Assembly (NCBI GenBank): GCA_965223675.1 | Contig: OZ245013.1 | Coordinates: forward strand, 2,356,001-2,420,000 | DNA: 64,000 bases | Source of the DNA: JAGQKC01 sp965223675 | Lineage (GTDB): Bacteria; Nitrospirota; Nitrospiria; Nitrospirales; UBA8639 | Direction: 5' to 3' | Part shown: positions 1-8,420 of the stretch, in pieces | How positions within the stretch are numbered: position 1 is the first letter of the stretch | Layout: each line of letters begins with the position of its first letter | Position numbers and translations under genes: made by a program | Notes under the pieces: generated by a model | Told to the model about the DNA's origin: nothing | What the model saw: the letters and a program-made list of their open reading frames with translations, nothing else | Database searches by the model: none

Positions 1-659
1 GGCGAGCCAATGACCAAAATTACATCGACATATTTCGCTAGTTCCTTCACGGCATTCTGCCGGTTTTGTGTCGCATAGCAAATGTCTTCCTGATGAGGAC
101 CTTTAATACCCGGAAACCGTCGATTCAACGCTTCGACAATGTCACGACATTCATCCACGCTCAGTGTGGTTTGCGTGACATAGGAGAGATGACTTGGATT
201 TTCGACCACTAAATTTTCGACGTCTTCCACCGAAGAAACTAGGTGAAACTTATCGGGGACTTGGCCAAGTGTGCCGACGACTTCCGGATGCCCGGAATGC
301 CCGATGAGAATCAGTTCGTACTGATTAGTGTAATCACGATTCACTTCATTGTGAACTTTAATGACTAAGGGACAGGTGGCATCAATAATCTTCAGATTGC
401 GGCGATTAGCTTCTTCCCACACGCTTTTAGCCACACCGTGGGCACTAAATATGACGATGGAACCATCAGGCACTTCGTCCAGCTCTTCAACAAACACCGC
501 TCCCTTTTCACGGAGAGAATTCACGACATGACGGCTATGAACAATTTCATGACGAACGTAGATCGGAGCGCCATAGGTTTTCAGTGATAAATCGACAATC
601 TCAATAGCCCGATCAACCCCCGCACAAAACCCGCGTGGATCTGCCAAATATATTTTCAC
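1..659 (-). CDS. ispH: 4-hydroxy-3-methylbut-2-enyl diphosphate reductase, 3' end off window
   Basis: IspH makes IPP and DMAPP from HMBPP in the last step of the MEP isoprenoid pathway, using a [4Fe-4S] cluster. Reading the minus strand from a GTG at 659 gives VKIYLADPRGFCAGVDRAI, the typical IspH N-terminus with the first cluster cysteine in GFCAGV. Further on come the conserved motifs FSAHGV, DATCPLV (second cysteine) and IGHSGHPEV. The GTG is preceded by GGAGG at a good distance, which decides the start. The frame stays open to base 1, so the C-terminal part, with the third cluster cysteine, lies outside the window. The family assignment is secure. Confidence 0.95.
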   Translation of the reverse strand, partial: MKIYLADPRGFCAGVDRAIEIVDLSLKTYGAPIYVRHEIVHSRHVVNSLREKGAVFVEELDEVPDGSIVIFSAHGVAKSVWEEANRRNLKIIDATCPLVIKVHNEVNRDYTNQYELILIGHSGHPEVVGTLGQVPDKFHLVSSVEDVENLVVENPSHLSYVTQTTLSVDECRDIVEALNRRFPGIKGPHQEDICYATQNRQNAVKELAKYVDVILVIGS

Positions 660-770
660 TGCAGCCTCCGTCTATCCATTCGTAATGTATATCCCTTACC
701 TCATAGAAACTGTATCATCACTACCACGATAGGGGAAACCTCTGCGTTCGTCAATAAGAAACTTCATGAA

Positions 771-801
771 GCGTCGTTCGTATCTCGTCGCTCGTGTCTC
801 G
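771..801. repeat. degenerate CGTCGCTCG-type intergenic repeat, copy 1
   Basis: The gap between ispH and the ketosynthase gene holds iterated CGTCG(T/C)TCGT and TCTCG words. A close relative lies at 3141-3175 behind bamD. Both sit at gene ends. No coding frame is evident. The function is unknown, possibly a gene-end repeat. Confidence 0.45.
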
Positions 802-861
802 TTTCACGCCTTACGCTTGACGTTTTTCCTTTTGTATTTTTACTTTTAAATTTCCTGCGTC

Positions 862-1851
862 TCACCCCCACCGCAGCAGTGCGCCACCCCACGTAATCCC
901 ACCCCCAAACGTCCCAAGCAGAATCTGATCCCCAGGCTTAAGACGCCCTTGTCGGTTGGCCACATCCAGTGTGATCGGCAACGATGCCGACGACGTATTC
1001 CCCGTGTGCTCAATGACCGAAAAAAGACAGTGAGCAGGAATCTGTAAGCGAGCCGCAAGTTTGGTCAAGATTCGGCTATTGGCTTGATGAAACATCACAT
1101 GGTCAATATCATCAATGGAGACATGACTCGACTCTAAGAGCTCTGTCAACGCGACGCCTAACTGCTTGATCGCTACGCGGAACAAGGAAGCCCCCTTTAA
1201 TCGCAGAGTATGCCGTTTCTTTTTGACGGTGTCAGAAGACATCGGTTCTCGAGACCCACCTGCAGGAATGCGCACGAGGTCGGAATATCTTCCATCAGAA
1301 AAGAGCCGAATGTTCTGAATACCAATGTTAGGCTCTTGGCCTTTGACCACCACTGCGGCACCTGCACCATCGCCAAATAGAATAGATGTCCCCAAGTCTT
1401 CTGGATCAAGAAATCGTGATTTGATCTCCGACGCAACAATCAGACACCGCTGACTTTGTCCGGATCGAATCAGGGAATCAGCCATGGACAACCCGTACAA
1501 GAATCCAGAACACGAGGCACTGAAATCAAACGCACAGGCACCTTTTACACCTAAACGGCGTTGCAGCAGACAGGCTGTGGAAGGGAATCCACCCATTTCT
1601 TGCGAAGTCGTTGAAAGCAAAATCGTATCGATATCGCTAGGCTGAAGATTTGCCTGGTCAAGCGCCTTCCGAGCTGCGTGTTCCGCCAATGCTGAACACT
1701 CCTCTGTTTTACTCGCCCAATGTCGCGATCGGATCCCAGATACCCGGTAGATGTATGATTCCTCTATGCCCAGGGTTTGTGCCACTTCTTTGTTCAAGAC
1801 CACCCGAGTCGGCAAATAGGACCCTGTCCCAGCAATGCTCGTAAGAGACAT
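862..1851 (-). CDS. beta-ketoacyl-ACP synthase III (FabH family)
   Basis: This is a thiolase-fold condensing enzyme of 329 residues, the usual FabH length. The catalytic triad is visible: Cys114 in FSASCSGFLYGL, His255 in MFHQANSRI and Asn285 in HTGNTSSAS. The C-terminal glycine-rich loop LGTFGGGITWGGALL is also typical. In the canonical role it condenses an acyl-CoA starter with malonyl-ACP to begin fatty-acid synthesis. No acpP, fabD, fabG or fabF lies beside it, so it could be the housekeeping FabH or a FabH-like enzyme for a special acyl product. It is transcribed in the same direction as ispH, about 200 bases upstream of it. The fold and chemistry are sure; the exact substrate is not. 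Confidence 0.88.
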   Translation of the reverse strand: MSLTSIAGTGSYLPTRVVLNKEVAQTLGIEESYIYRVSGIRSRHWASKTEECSALAEHAARKALDQANLQPSDIDTILLSTTSQEMGGFPSTACLLQRRLGVKGACAFDFSASCSGFLYGLSMADSLIRSGQSQRCLIVASEIKSRFLDPEDLGTSILFGDGAGAAVVVKGQEPNIGIQNIRLFSDGRYSDLVRIPAGGSREPMSSDTVKKKRHTLRLKGASLFRVAIKQLGVALTELLESSHVSIDDIDHVMFHQANSRILTKLAARLQIPAHCLFSVIEHTGNTSSASLPITLDVANRQGRLKPGDQILLGTFGGGITWGGALLRWG

Positions 1852-2162
1852 AAGAAAACACTTTCTTTTATGTCATGATGTCAGGCTTTAGTATCTTCAT
1901 AGATCAACCCTGTAAGAAAAACATCACAGTGAGAAGAAAAGACACCGAAAAACAATTATCATCACTATTGAATTTGCTTTGTTTCTCAAGCTTTGCTATG
2001 GCCGATTGACATAACATTCTACGTTTGATTTGGGAAGTTTCGCCATAATCAGCATGTGGCCTCACCAGAGTTTCGTAGGATTCGCTGTAGTCTGGCACAT
2101 TTTTTGTGTTAAGCTATACGCTAAATGCCTTTTTCAATACAAACACTAAGGAACTTTACTCA

Positions 2163-3134
2163 ATGAAACGACGATATTTCGCCAGTGGCTTTCTGATGAT
2201 CAGCTTCTTGTGCAGCGTGTTCACGATTGGCTGTTCCTCGACCCCAGACCCCGCTCCCTCTGATCCAGAAGCGGTTCTCAGTGGAACAGACGAACAAATC
2301 TTTGTGGGCGATTCTATTGAAATGAATTACGACCCCAATGTCATCATGAAACGCGCCGAAGCCTATTTTGAAAAAGAATCATTTTTAGAAGCTATCGTCG
2401 AATATAAACATTTCCTGGATCTTCATCGTAACCATATGCTCGCCCCCTATGCCCAATATAAGATTGCGATGAGCCACTATAAACGATTCAGAACGATTGA
2501 TCGAGATCCTGAACCCATTCAGGAGTCAATGACGGCCTTTCGCAAGCTCCTATCTGAATTTCCTGATAGCCAACATGAAACAGAAGCTCTCGAGAAGATC
2601 AAGTCCTGCCAAGAACACCTTGCCCAACATGATCTGTTCGTTGGAGAATTTTATTATAAAAGACAGTCGTATCTCGCGGCAGCTCATCGATTTAAAAATA
2701 TCGTTGAGAATTACCCGCAATTGGAAACAGCGGGTGAAGCGATGTACCACTTAGCTGAAACGTATGAACAACTTGGAGATGCAGAGTGGGCGAAAGATTG
2801 GCTTGTTCAACTCGTACAAGAGCACAAGGATAACTCCTTTTATCAACCTGGGATGCAAATGCTTACGAAGCTTCAAGAGGACTATCCCGACCTTGAAGTT
2901 CCGAATATGGAAAATCATCACGAAGATGCCATCAAACTCGCTAAAATTCAGCCTGATTTATCTCTCCTGCAAACTCACTTCCTTCCTCCATCCGAAGAAA
3001 ACGCTCTCGTTCCAGCTCAACCTGCTCAGTGCTCTTTAGGTTCATGGTGCGAATCATCCCCTTATATTCCATCACCTCAAGCTCCACATTCTTCTTCAGC
3101 GACGGAAACCTGCCGACCTGGTCAGTGGTGCTAG
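2163..3134 (+). CDS. bamD: outer membrane assembly lipoprotein BamD (YfiO family)
   Basis: A lipoprotein of 323 residues. The N-terminus MKRRYFASGF is followed by a hydrophobic stretch and the lipobox FTIGC, with the lipidated cysteine at residue 24. The body is made of TPR-like helices (YFEKESFLEAIVEYKHFL, YAQYKIAMSHYKRF, FYYKRQSYLAAAHRFKNIV, MYHLAETYEQLG), as in YfiO/BamD, which takes part in beta-barrel insertion with BamA. I chose the ATG at 2163 because the signal peptide starts there and AAGGA lies upstream; an in-frame upstream extension to 2106 lacks these features. The last 60 or so residues are a Ser/Pro/Ala-rich tail beyond the usual domain. A general TPR lipoprotein such as CpoB is a less likely alternative. 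Confidence 0.82.
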   Translation: MKRRYFASGFLMISFLCSVFTIGCSSTPDPAPSDPEAVLSGTDEQIFVGDSIEMNYDPNVIMKRAEAYFEKESFLEAIVEYKHFLDLHRNHMLAPYAQYKIAMSHYKRFRTIDRDPEPIQESMTAFRKLLSEFPDSQHETEALEKIKSCQEHLAQHDLFVGEFYYKRQSYLAAAHRFKNIVENYPQLETAGEAMYHLAETYEQLGDAEWAKDWLVQLVQEHKDNSFYQPGMQMLTKLQEDYPDLEVPNMENHHEDAIKLAKIQPDLSLLQTHFLPPSEENALVPAQPAQCSLGSWCESSPYIPSPQAPHSSSATETCRPGQWC

Positions 3135-3140
3135 AAGAAG

Positions 3141-3175
3141 ACGTCGCTCGTATCTCGAATTTCGTCGCTCGAAAC
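3141..3175. repeat. degenerate CGTCGCTCG-type intergenic repeat, copy 2
   Basis: Directly behind the bamD stop, CGTCGCTCGTATCTCG is followed by TTTCGTCGCTCG. It is related to the words at 771-801. It lies between the converging ends of bamD and ccdA. No strong terminator hairpin with a T-run is obvious. Confidence 0.45.
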
Positions 3176-3254
3176 TAGGGACAAAAAACGTCTAAAGCTG
3201 GTTCCTGAATTTTGTCTTAAGTTAGAAACCGGAAGAAGACTTCCGAGGAAAGGT

Positions 3255-4001
3255 TTATTGTCCGAGATACCAGCCTATACCGTTCCGTTCTAAGAAGCTG
3301 GTAATCATCGTCACTGAATTGACGTAGAGCATGACACCAATTCCGACCATCAGAATCCCACTCACCACGGATATTCCACCGAGGTAATGACGAACTTTTT
3401 TAAAGTGAGTCAGAAAACTGTCCACCCCAAAGGCCGTGAGGAAAAACGGAAGCCCCAAACCCACTGAATATGAGGTTAACAGCACAATGCCATCCTGCAT
3501 AGATTCAGTGGTACTGGCATAAGCCAGAATCCCACCCAACACAGGCCCCACGCAGGGAGTCCAACCCGCAGCAAACGCCGTCCCGACTAAGAACGATCCA
3601 ATGTATCCCAAAGGACGTTTCTCAAAATGCAGCAGTTTTCGTTCAGTCATTAAGAACGGCATTTTGAGCACACCCATCAGATAGAGCCCAAAAATTGCGA
3701 TCAGAACCCCGCCGATTTTTCGGATATGATCTTGGTATTCATACAACAGTTGCCCGATAAAACTGGCCGAAGCTCCAAAGGCAATAAACACACTGGAAAA
3801 CCCCGCAATAAACAGCAACGAGTTGACCATTATAGCTTTGCGAAACCGCTCTCGCTCCTGGGCATTAGCCAGCTCTTCTACGGATAAGCCTGTGATATAG
3901 GACAAATAGGAAGGCACCAATGGCAAAACACATGGAGAGACGAACGACAGAAAGCCCGCACTGAAGGCGGCCAAGAGGGAGACTTGATTAAAGGAGTCCA
4001 T
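3255..4001 (-). CDS. ccdA: cytochrome c biogenesis protein CcdA (DsbD transmembrane domain)
   Basis: CcdA passes electrons from cytoplasmic thioredoxin across the inner membrane to periplasmic thiol-disulfide proteins that keep apocytochrome c reduced. The protein is about 248 residues with about six membrane spans. Both redox cysteines are in their expected helices: FVSPCVLPLVPSYLSY near residue 24 and AAGWTPCVGPVLGG near residue 150. An open frame continues upstream into the preceding gene, but that extension is polar and family members start close to the first helix. I therefore chose the ATG at 4001; 4004 is equally possible. It overlaps the end of the TlpA-like gene, so the two are surely co-transcribed and probably translationally coupled. 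Confidence 0.92.
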   Translation of the reverse strand: MDSFNQVSLLAAFSAGFLSFVSPCVLPLVPSYLSYITGLSVEELANAQERERFRKAIMVNSLLFIAGFSSVFIAFGASASFIGQLLYEYQDHIRKIGGVLIAIFGLYLMGVLKMPFLMTERKLLHFEKRPLGYIGSFLVGTAFAAGWTPCVGPVLGGILAYASTTESMQDGIVLLTSYSVGLGLPFFLTAFGVDSFLTHFKKVRHYLGGISVVSGILMVGIGVMLYVNSVTMITSFLERNGIGWYLGQ

Positions 4002-4641
4002 CATGCACCACGGGAGGGGAAGCAGGTGATGGAGATTGAGGCACGAGCAAGCTTTGAATGAGTGCTTTGGCCTGTGGACCATTCCAGTCTCTGGCGCCAA
4101 AGACTCGATGCCGAATAATGCCCTTGGTGTCGATCACGTAACTGATTGGCAGGGTTCGTGCTCCATAGGCAAGTCCCACTTCATAGTCTGGATCATGCAA
4201 AATAGGAAAACTCAATCCCATGGCTTCTTGGAAGGGCCTGGTGACAACTGCTCCTTGCGCATCCACTGAAACAGCAAGAATCTCTAAGCCTTGACTCTGC
4301 ATCTCTCGATAGAGCGCTTCCATGGCCGGCATCTCGACGCGACAAGGGCCACACCAGGTTGCCCAAAAATTTAGTAACACGACTTTTCCTTTAAAATCCG
4401 ATAGGCTGACTTGCTTCCCGTTTAAATCGCTTAATGTAAATGGTGGAGAAGGAGCATCAATTTTTGGCCATCCCCGCTTGACTTTCAGCTGATGATCGGT
4501 GGAAGAAACATCAGAAAACCCGGAATATCCGGAATCACAACCCATCACAGTCATGGATAGCAATGCTATGGCGGCAAACAACGACATTGAAGATTTTGTG
4601 CACGACCAAAGAGACGGAAGATTCGGCATCATCAATATCAT
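3988..4641 (-). CDS. TlpA/ResA-like periplasmic thioredoxin, probable lipoprotein
   Basis: A thioredoxin-fold protein of 217 residues with the active site WATWCGPC (cysteines 97 and 100) and the cis-proline region ARTLPISYVID. The N-terminus has a hydrophobic segment ending in the lipobox-like TVMGC, so Cys35 may be lipidated and the protein anchored facing the periplasm. It is the natural electron acceptor of the CcdA encoded right behind it. Together they would form a reductive relay for cytochrome c maturation, diverging from the ccm operon. AGGGAAGT lies upstream of the ATG at 4641. The C-terminal tail is Pro/Ser-rich. A second, CcmG-like thioredoxin is encoded inside the ccm operon. Confidence 0.88.
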   Translation of the reverse strand: MILMMPNLPSLWSCTKSSMSLFAAIALLSMTVMGCDSGYSGFSDVSSTDHQLKVKRGWPKIDAPSPPFTLSDLNGKQVSLSDFKGKVVLLNFWATWCGPCRVEMPAMEALYREMQSQGLEILAVSVDAQGAVVTRPFQEAMGLSFPILHDPDYEVGLAYGARTLPISYVIDTKGIIRHRVFGARDWNGPQAKALIQSLLVPQSPSPASPPVVHDGLL

Positions 4642-4965
4642 AAAGTGACTTCCCTAAATCCGTTGTGACTCAGATAAGATTTCGGGGACACAGGCTTAGG
4701 GTGATAGATGCAAGGCATCAAACTATAATCCTCAAATTTTAAAGCGTCAACAACTCTTATCTTTCAGTGTACCACACTCTCAGCTATGAGAGTTTCTGCT
4801 TTTTTGACGGCTAAATAATAGACATAACGCGAGTCTGTTACGTAGACTGTAGGGGAACAGGACATAACCAACCGATCCAATGTTTTCATCCAGCGTACCA
4901 TCAATCCCTCGTGATCAGAAACATCGCAGGGCAGTGACAGGATCTCACGTGTTTCACACCACCTC
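4642..4965. other. divergent intergenic region, TlpA-like gene and ccmA
   Basis: The 324 bases separate the minus-strand tlpA-ccdA pair from the plus-strand ccm operon, so promoters for both should lie here. I see no clear -35/-10 pair. A 69-codon minus-strand frame (4764-4973) runs through it but overlaps the ccmA start and has no recognisable features, so it is not called. Confidence 0.5.
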
Positions 4966-5643
4966 ATGGCCATAGAGGCATTCCAACTCAGTAAATCATA
5001 CGGAAATTATCGAATTTTCGAGAATCTGTCTTTTGAGATTCCCAAAGGTGAGTGTTTTGCTCTTTTCGGATCGAATGGGGCGGGAAAAACAACGTTGTTA
5101 CGTGTGTTAGCGACCCTCGTGAGACCAACGAGTGGTCGCTTTTCAATTCTTGGTAATGATGGCGTCATCGAAAAAGAACCTGTTCGACAGGCCACGATGT
5201 TTCTTGCTCATGGTTCCCATCTCTACGATGACTTGGATGCTCAGGAAAATCTTCGTTTTGCGATGGCTCTGCGAGGACTGCACCCTTCTCATCGCGATTT
5301 GAAAGTCTCTTTGGATCGAGTCAGTCTTGGGGCCTTCGGAGAAATGAAAATACGAAACTTTTCTGCGGGTATGAAGCGACGTCTGGCCTTGGCGAAAGTG
5401 ATTTTGGCCCAACCTCAAGTCCTTCTCCTAGACGAGCCATACAATGCCTTGGACGAAGGGGGCGTCCAGGTGACGAATCAAATTATTTTCAATGTGATTG
5501 AAAGAGCGGGAATGGTTGTGATGACCACACACGACCGAGAAAAAGCAAGTCTTGTGGCTCACCGAACAGGACTCCTTCATCAAGGTCTTCTGACTTTTTC
5601 ACAAACGACGAAGCCGCTAACCAATGATCAGTCTGTACGGTAG
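4966..5643 (+). CDS. ccmA: heme exporter ATP-binding protein CcmA
   Basis: ATPase of the CcmABCD complex that releases holo-CcmE during cytochrome c maturation (system I). It has 225 residues. All ABC motifs are visible: Walker A GSNGAGKTT near residues 35-43, the signature NFSAGMKRRLALAK (FSxGM, usual for CcmA), Walker B VLLLDEP and the H-loop MTTHD. It is the first gene of the plus-strand ccm operon, with ccmB 165 bases downstream. The assignment to CcmA rather than another ABC ATPase rests mainly on the downstream ccmB-C-E-F-G-H-I order. Confidence 0.92.
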   Translation: MAIEAFQLSKSYGNYRIFENLSFEIPKGECFALFGSNGAGKTTLLRVLATLVRPTSGRFSILGNDGVIEKEPVRQATMFLAHGSHLYDDLDAQENLRFAMALRGLHPSHRDLKVSLDRVSLGAFGEMKIRNFSAGMKRRLALAKVILAQPQVLLLDEPYNALDEGGVQVTNQIIFNVIERAGMVVMTTHDREKASLVAHRTGLLHQGLLTFSQTTKPLTNDQSVR

Positions 5644-5808
5644 CATCGTTGACTGCGCCTAAGGTTTCAGTATGAAAAAACAGAACTAACGTAATCATAC
5701 GGACGAACACGTTTTCAACCATGTTAGGCATGAGGTTTGACGTTAAGAATGATACAAACGAATGTACGTAACTTTTTGAATAGCAGATTCGTCGCATTCA
5801 GTTAACAC

Positions 5809-6486
5809 ATGACATTTCTTCGAGTGATTCAATGGGTAGTCTGGAAAGACCTCATTAGCGAAATGAGGAGTCGAGAGACTTTGTCTTCGATGTTGTTCTT
5901 CGCCCTCATCGTCATTCTCGTTTTCAGCTTTAGTTTCTCGATGGATCAAGATGCTGCCCAACAGCTTATCGCTGGTATCATTTGGGTCTCCTTTGCCTTT
6001 ACCGGCATCATTGGATTAGGAAAATCGTTTTCCGCGGAATTACAGAATGATTCACTTGAATACCTTCAGATGAGCCCTGCTCCCAAAGGGGCGATCTATC
6101 TTGGAAAAATGATGGGAAACTTACTGTTCATGCTCGTGGTGGAAGTCATGTTGTTTCCACTCTTTGTCCTCTTCTTTAATCTTGATATTGTTGAAGAAAT
6201 TGAACTTCTTCTGCTAATATTTTTTCTAGCAACCTTGGGGCTTTCAGCTGTTGGCACGCTCTTTTCCGCACTCACCGTGCAAATTCGAGCAAGAGAAGTC
6301 ATGCTTCCGGTTTTGCTGCTTCCACTCGCGGTCCCGGTAATGATTGCGGCGGTAGAAGCCACCCGAGGGGCTCTCAACGCTCAGCCCCTGAGCCTGTATT
6401 CTCAATGGATTGAGTTGCTGGCTGTTTTCGATATCATCTTCACTGTCGTGTCGTTTTGGCTATTTGAGCTAATTCTTGATTCATAG
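5809..6486 (+). CDS. ccmB: heme exporter permease CcmB
   Basis: Membrane subunit of CcmABCD. It has 225 residues with about six hydrophobic segments. The N-terminus WKDLISEMRSRETLSSMLFF and the motif GKSFSAELQNDSLEYLQMSP are typical of CcmB, as is the LLPLAVPVMIAAVEAT region. It follows ccmA after 165 non-coding bases, a longer gap than elsewhere in this operon, and no other gene is visible in that gap. Confidence 0.93.
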   Translation: MTFLRVIQWVVWKDLISEMRSRETLSSMLFFALIVILVFSFSFSMDQDAAQQLIAGIIWVSFAFTGIIGLGKSFSAELQNDSLEYLQMSPAPKGAIYLGKMMGNLLFMLVVEVMLFPLFVLFFNLDIVEEIELLLLIFFLATLGLSAVGTLFSALTVQIRAREVMLPVLLLPLAVPVMIAAVEATRGALNAQPLSLYSQWIELLAVFDIIFTVVSFWLFELILDS

Positions 6487-6573
6487 CCTCCTGTAAAGTC
6501 CTCACAAAGAACTGATAATATCTAACATCAGGCCCTTCGAGTCGAACCTTCGAAAAAATTCTTACTCTACATC

Positions 6574-7299
6574 ATGATGAATCGATTTATCAGACGCATC
6601 CAACGATATAAGGGGTGGTTTGGTGCAGCTGCTGCCATCTGTATCTTTTACGGACTGTATTTAGGGTTGCTCGACTCCCCTCCTGATTATTACCAGGGAG
6701 AAGTGGTCCGCATCATGTATGTGCATGTCCCCCTTGCCCATACCGCTCTCTTGGCCTATGTCACACTGTTTGTGGGAAGTCTTTGGTATCTGTGGAAGCG
6801 AGACCCATTAGTGGACAATATGTGCCAAGCCGCCGCGGGAATCACTGTGGCATTTACCACGCTGGCACTCATCACCGGGGCCATCTGGGCAAAACCAACG
6901 TGGAATACATGGTGGACATGGGACCCGAAGCTCGTCTCCTTTGCCGTGCTGTTACTTATTGTTGCAGGATATCTTATGTTGAGAACGTTCGTGGAAGACC
7001 CTGACAAGGAAGGGCGATATGCAGCAGTCCTTGCCATTGTTGGGGGCATCGATCTCCCCATTATCTATTTTTCGGCTGAATGGTGGCGAACCCTCCATCA
7101 ACCCTTATCGATCTCGATGAGAGGGGTAAGCATGACCGGGGACATTCTCCTGCCCTTATCAATCATGAGTCTAGGGCTCAATCTCTTGTTTATTTATATG
7201 CTGATGATTCGGACGCAAATGTTATACTTAACTGATTTGCTGCAGGCGAAAAAAGGGCGCCTTCTCAGCGAAGTTCATCTTTCTCAAGCAAGCTCATGA
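6574..7299 (+). CDS. ccmC: heme handling protein CcmC
   Basis: CcmC belongs to the heme-handling protein family and loads heme onto CcmE at the periplasmic face. It has 241 residues and about six membrane spans. The tryptophan-rich WWD signature is clear (TWNTWWTWDPKL, near residues 108-121), with the expected flanking histidines: MYVHVPLAH in the first periplasmic loop and WWRTLHQP in the later one. The stop overlaps the next start by four bases (ATGA at 7296), so translation of the two is coupled. Confidence 0.95.
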   Translation: MMNRFIRRIQRYKGWFGAAAAICIFYGLYLGLLDSPPDYYQGEVVRIMYVHVPLAHTALLAYVTLFVGSLWYLWKRDPLVDNMCQAAAGITVAFTTLALITGAIWAKPTWNTWWTWDPKLVSFAVLLLIVAGYLMLRTFVEDPDKEGRYAAVLAIVGGIDLPIIYFSAEWWRTLHQPLSISMRGVSMTGDILLPLSIMSLGLNLLFIYMLMIRTQMLYLTDLLQAKKGRLLSEVHLSQASS

Positions 7300-7808
7300 C
7301 GGGATTTTACCTGAGATGGGCAGGCATCATTGTGATAGGGCTAACATTGGCAATCTTAGCCAAACAGAATTACGAAGATAATTTGGCGAGTTTGAGTCCG
7401 GAAGCCATCATGACCGGCGACCATTCTGAAACAACACTTCGTGTTCAGGGAATGGTCGGAAGTGGTAGCTTGACGGGGCGCCCTGAAGAAGGGCAAGCTG
7501 AATTTGATTTACTCGGAGAGACAAAGAGTTTGAAAATTCAGTATCAAGGACCGCCTCCAGAGAACCTTCGAGAATTAAAAACGCTGATCCTGATTGGTAG
7601 GTGGGATCCAGAAACGCAAGTCTTTCATGCAAGAGAAACCGCCCTCGTTTCAAACTATGGATTTGTGGCTAGCGCGTATATCATCGCGTTGCTTTCTCTC
7701 ATCGCATTCGTGTTTGTCATGACTCGTAAAGTGACCTATTTATATCAAGAAATAAAAGAATCCAAACTCTATGAATCTGACCTAGATGCCCATGTGGACC
7801 AAAGGTAA
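7296..7808 (+). CDS. CcmE-like OB-fold protein with a CcmD-like C-terminal helix
   Basis: The 170-residue product starts with a membrane anchor (residues about 8-23). A beta-rich segment resembling the CcmE OB domain follows (LRVQGMVGSGSLTG, later LIGRWDPETQVFHARE). It lacks the heme-attaching HxxxY motif. A second membrane segment, SNYGFVASAYIIALLSLIAF then TRKVTYLYQEIK, looks like the small protein CcmD, which normally lies between ccmC and ccmE and is otherwise missing here. My reading is a protein that supplies the CcmD function while carrying a degenerate CcmE-like domain. This is inference from position and pattern. It overlaps ccmC by 4 bases and ccmE by 23 bases. Confidence 0.6.
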   Translation: MTGFYLRWAGIIVIGLTLAILAKQNYEDNLASLSPEAIMTGDHSETTLRVQGMVGSGSLTGRPEEGQAEFDLLGETKSLKIQYQGPPPENLRELKTLILIGRWDPETQVFHARETALVSNYGFVASAYIIALLSLIAFVFVMTRKVTYLYQEIKESKLYESDLDAHVDQR

Positions 7809-8247
7809 AAAAACCAGCCTTATCCTGAGCATAATCCTTGTCGCTGGAGCTCTAGGTTATTTAGCCTTAGGGAACTTTGGCGAAAATTTGGTCTATTTTG
7901 TCACACCGTCAGAAGTCCGTGCGTTTACCGCTGAGCAATCTCAGAAGAAAATTCGTGTGGCCGGTATGGTCGTGAAAGAAAGTATCAAGACACAAGCTGA
8001 CCCTGTGGGCCTCACTTTTGAATTGACAGACGGAGAAGCCACCATTCCGGTGGTATTTGAAGGCATTCCCCCTGATCTATTTAAAGAAGGGCAAGGAGCG
8101 GTTGCTGAAGGTCATTGGCGATCCGACCAGATTTTTCATTCTAAGATGATTATGGCGAAACATTCTGAGGACTACATGCCGATTGAAATGAAACGTGCAG
8201 GAGTTGAGTTGCCAAAAAAAGATTTCATGAAAACTCTCGCACCGTAA
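7786..8247 (+). CDS. ccmE: periplasmic heme chaperone CcmE
   Basis: CcmE binds heme covalently and delivers it to the CcmFH ligase. The 153-residue protein has an N-terminal membrane anchor (residues about 10-30), the OB-fold signature IRVAGMVVKES and the heme-attachment motif AKHSEDYMP, with His126 and Tyr130 in the expected HxxxY spacing. The start lies inside the preceding gene; ATG 7792 (MWTKGKKT) is an alternative two codons later. About 170 bases follow before ccmF. They include a short GGGCT/AGCCC hairpin without a T-run, so read-through is likely. Confidence 0.95.
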   Translation: MPMWTKGKKTSLILSIILVAGALGYLALGNFGENLVYFVTPSEVRAFTAEQSQKKIRVAGMVVKESIKTQADPVGLTFELTDGEATIPVVFEGIPPDLFKEGQGAVAEGHWRSDQIFHSKMIMAKHSEDYMPIEMKRAGVELPKKDFMKTLAP

Positions 8248-8420
8248 ACAAGACATTCGTCAGACGTATAGGTGTAAAAAAAGATATATTGAGAAAGTTG
8301 ATTTCTAAGTGTCTACAGTCTTTCTCTCCCTCCTCCTTTTTATCAATGCGTGGGCTCCAAAAAGAAGCCCAACCGCCACTGTTCTAGGCGAATGCTCACG
8401 TTGAAATTCTCTGATGACTT

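Noticed and set aside
2092..2107. TGGCACATTTTTTGTG upstream of bamD as a sigma-54 promoter
   Set aside because: It fits -24 well but the invariant GC at -12 is GT, and a housekeeping gene is unlikely to depend on sigma-54.
4764..4973. 69-codon minus-strand frame between the TlpA-like gene and ccmA
   Set aside because: It overlaps the ccmA start, has no binding site or recognisable features, and fills a divergent promoter region.
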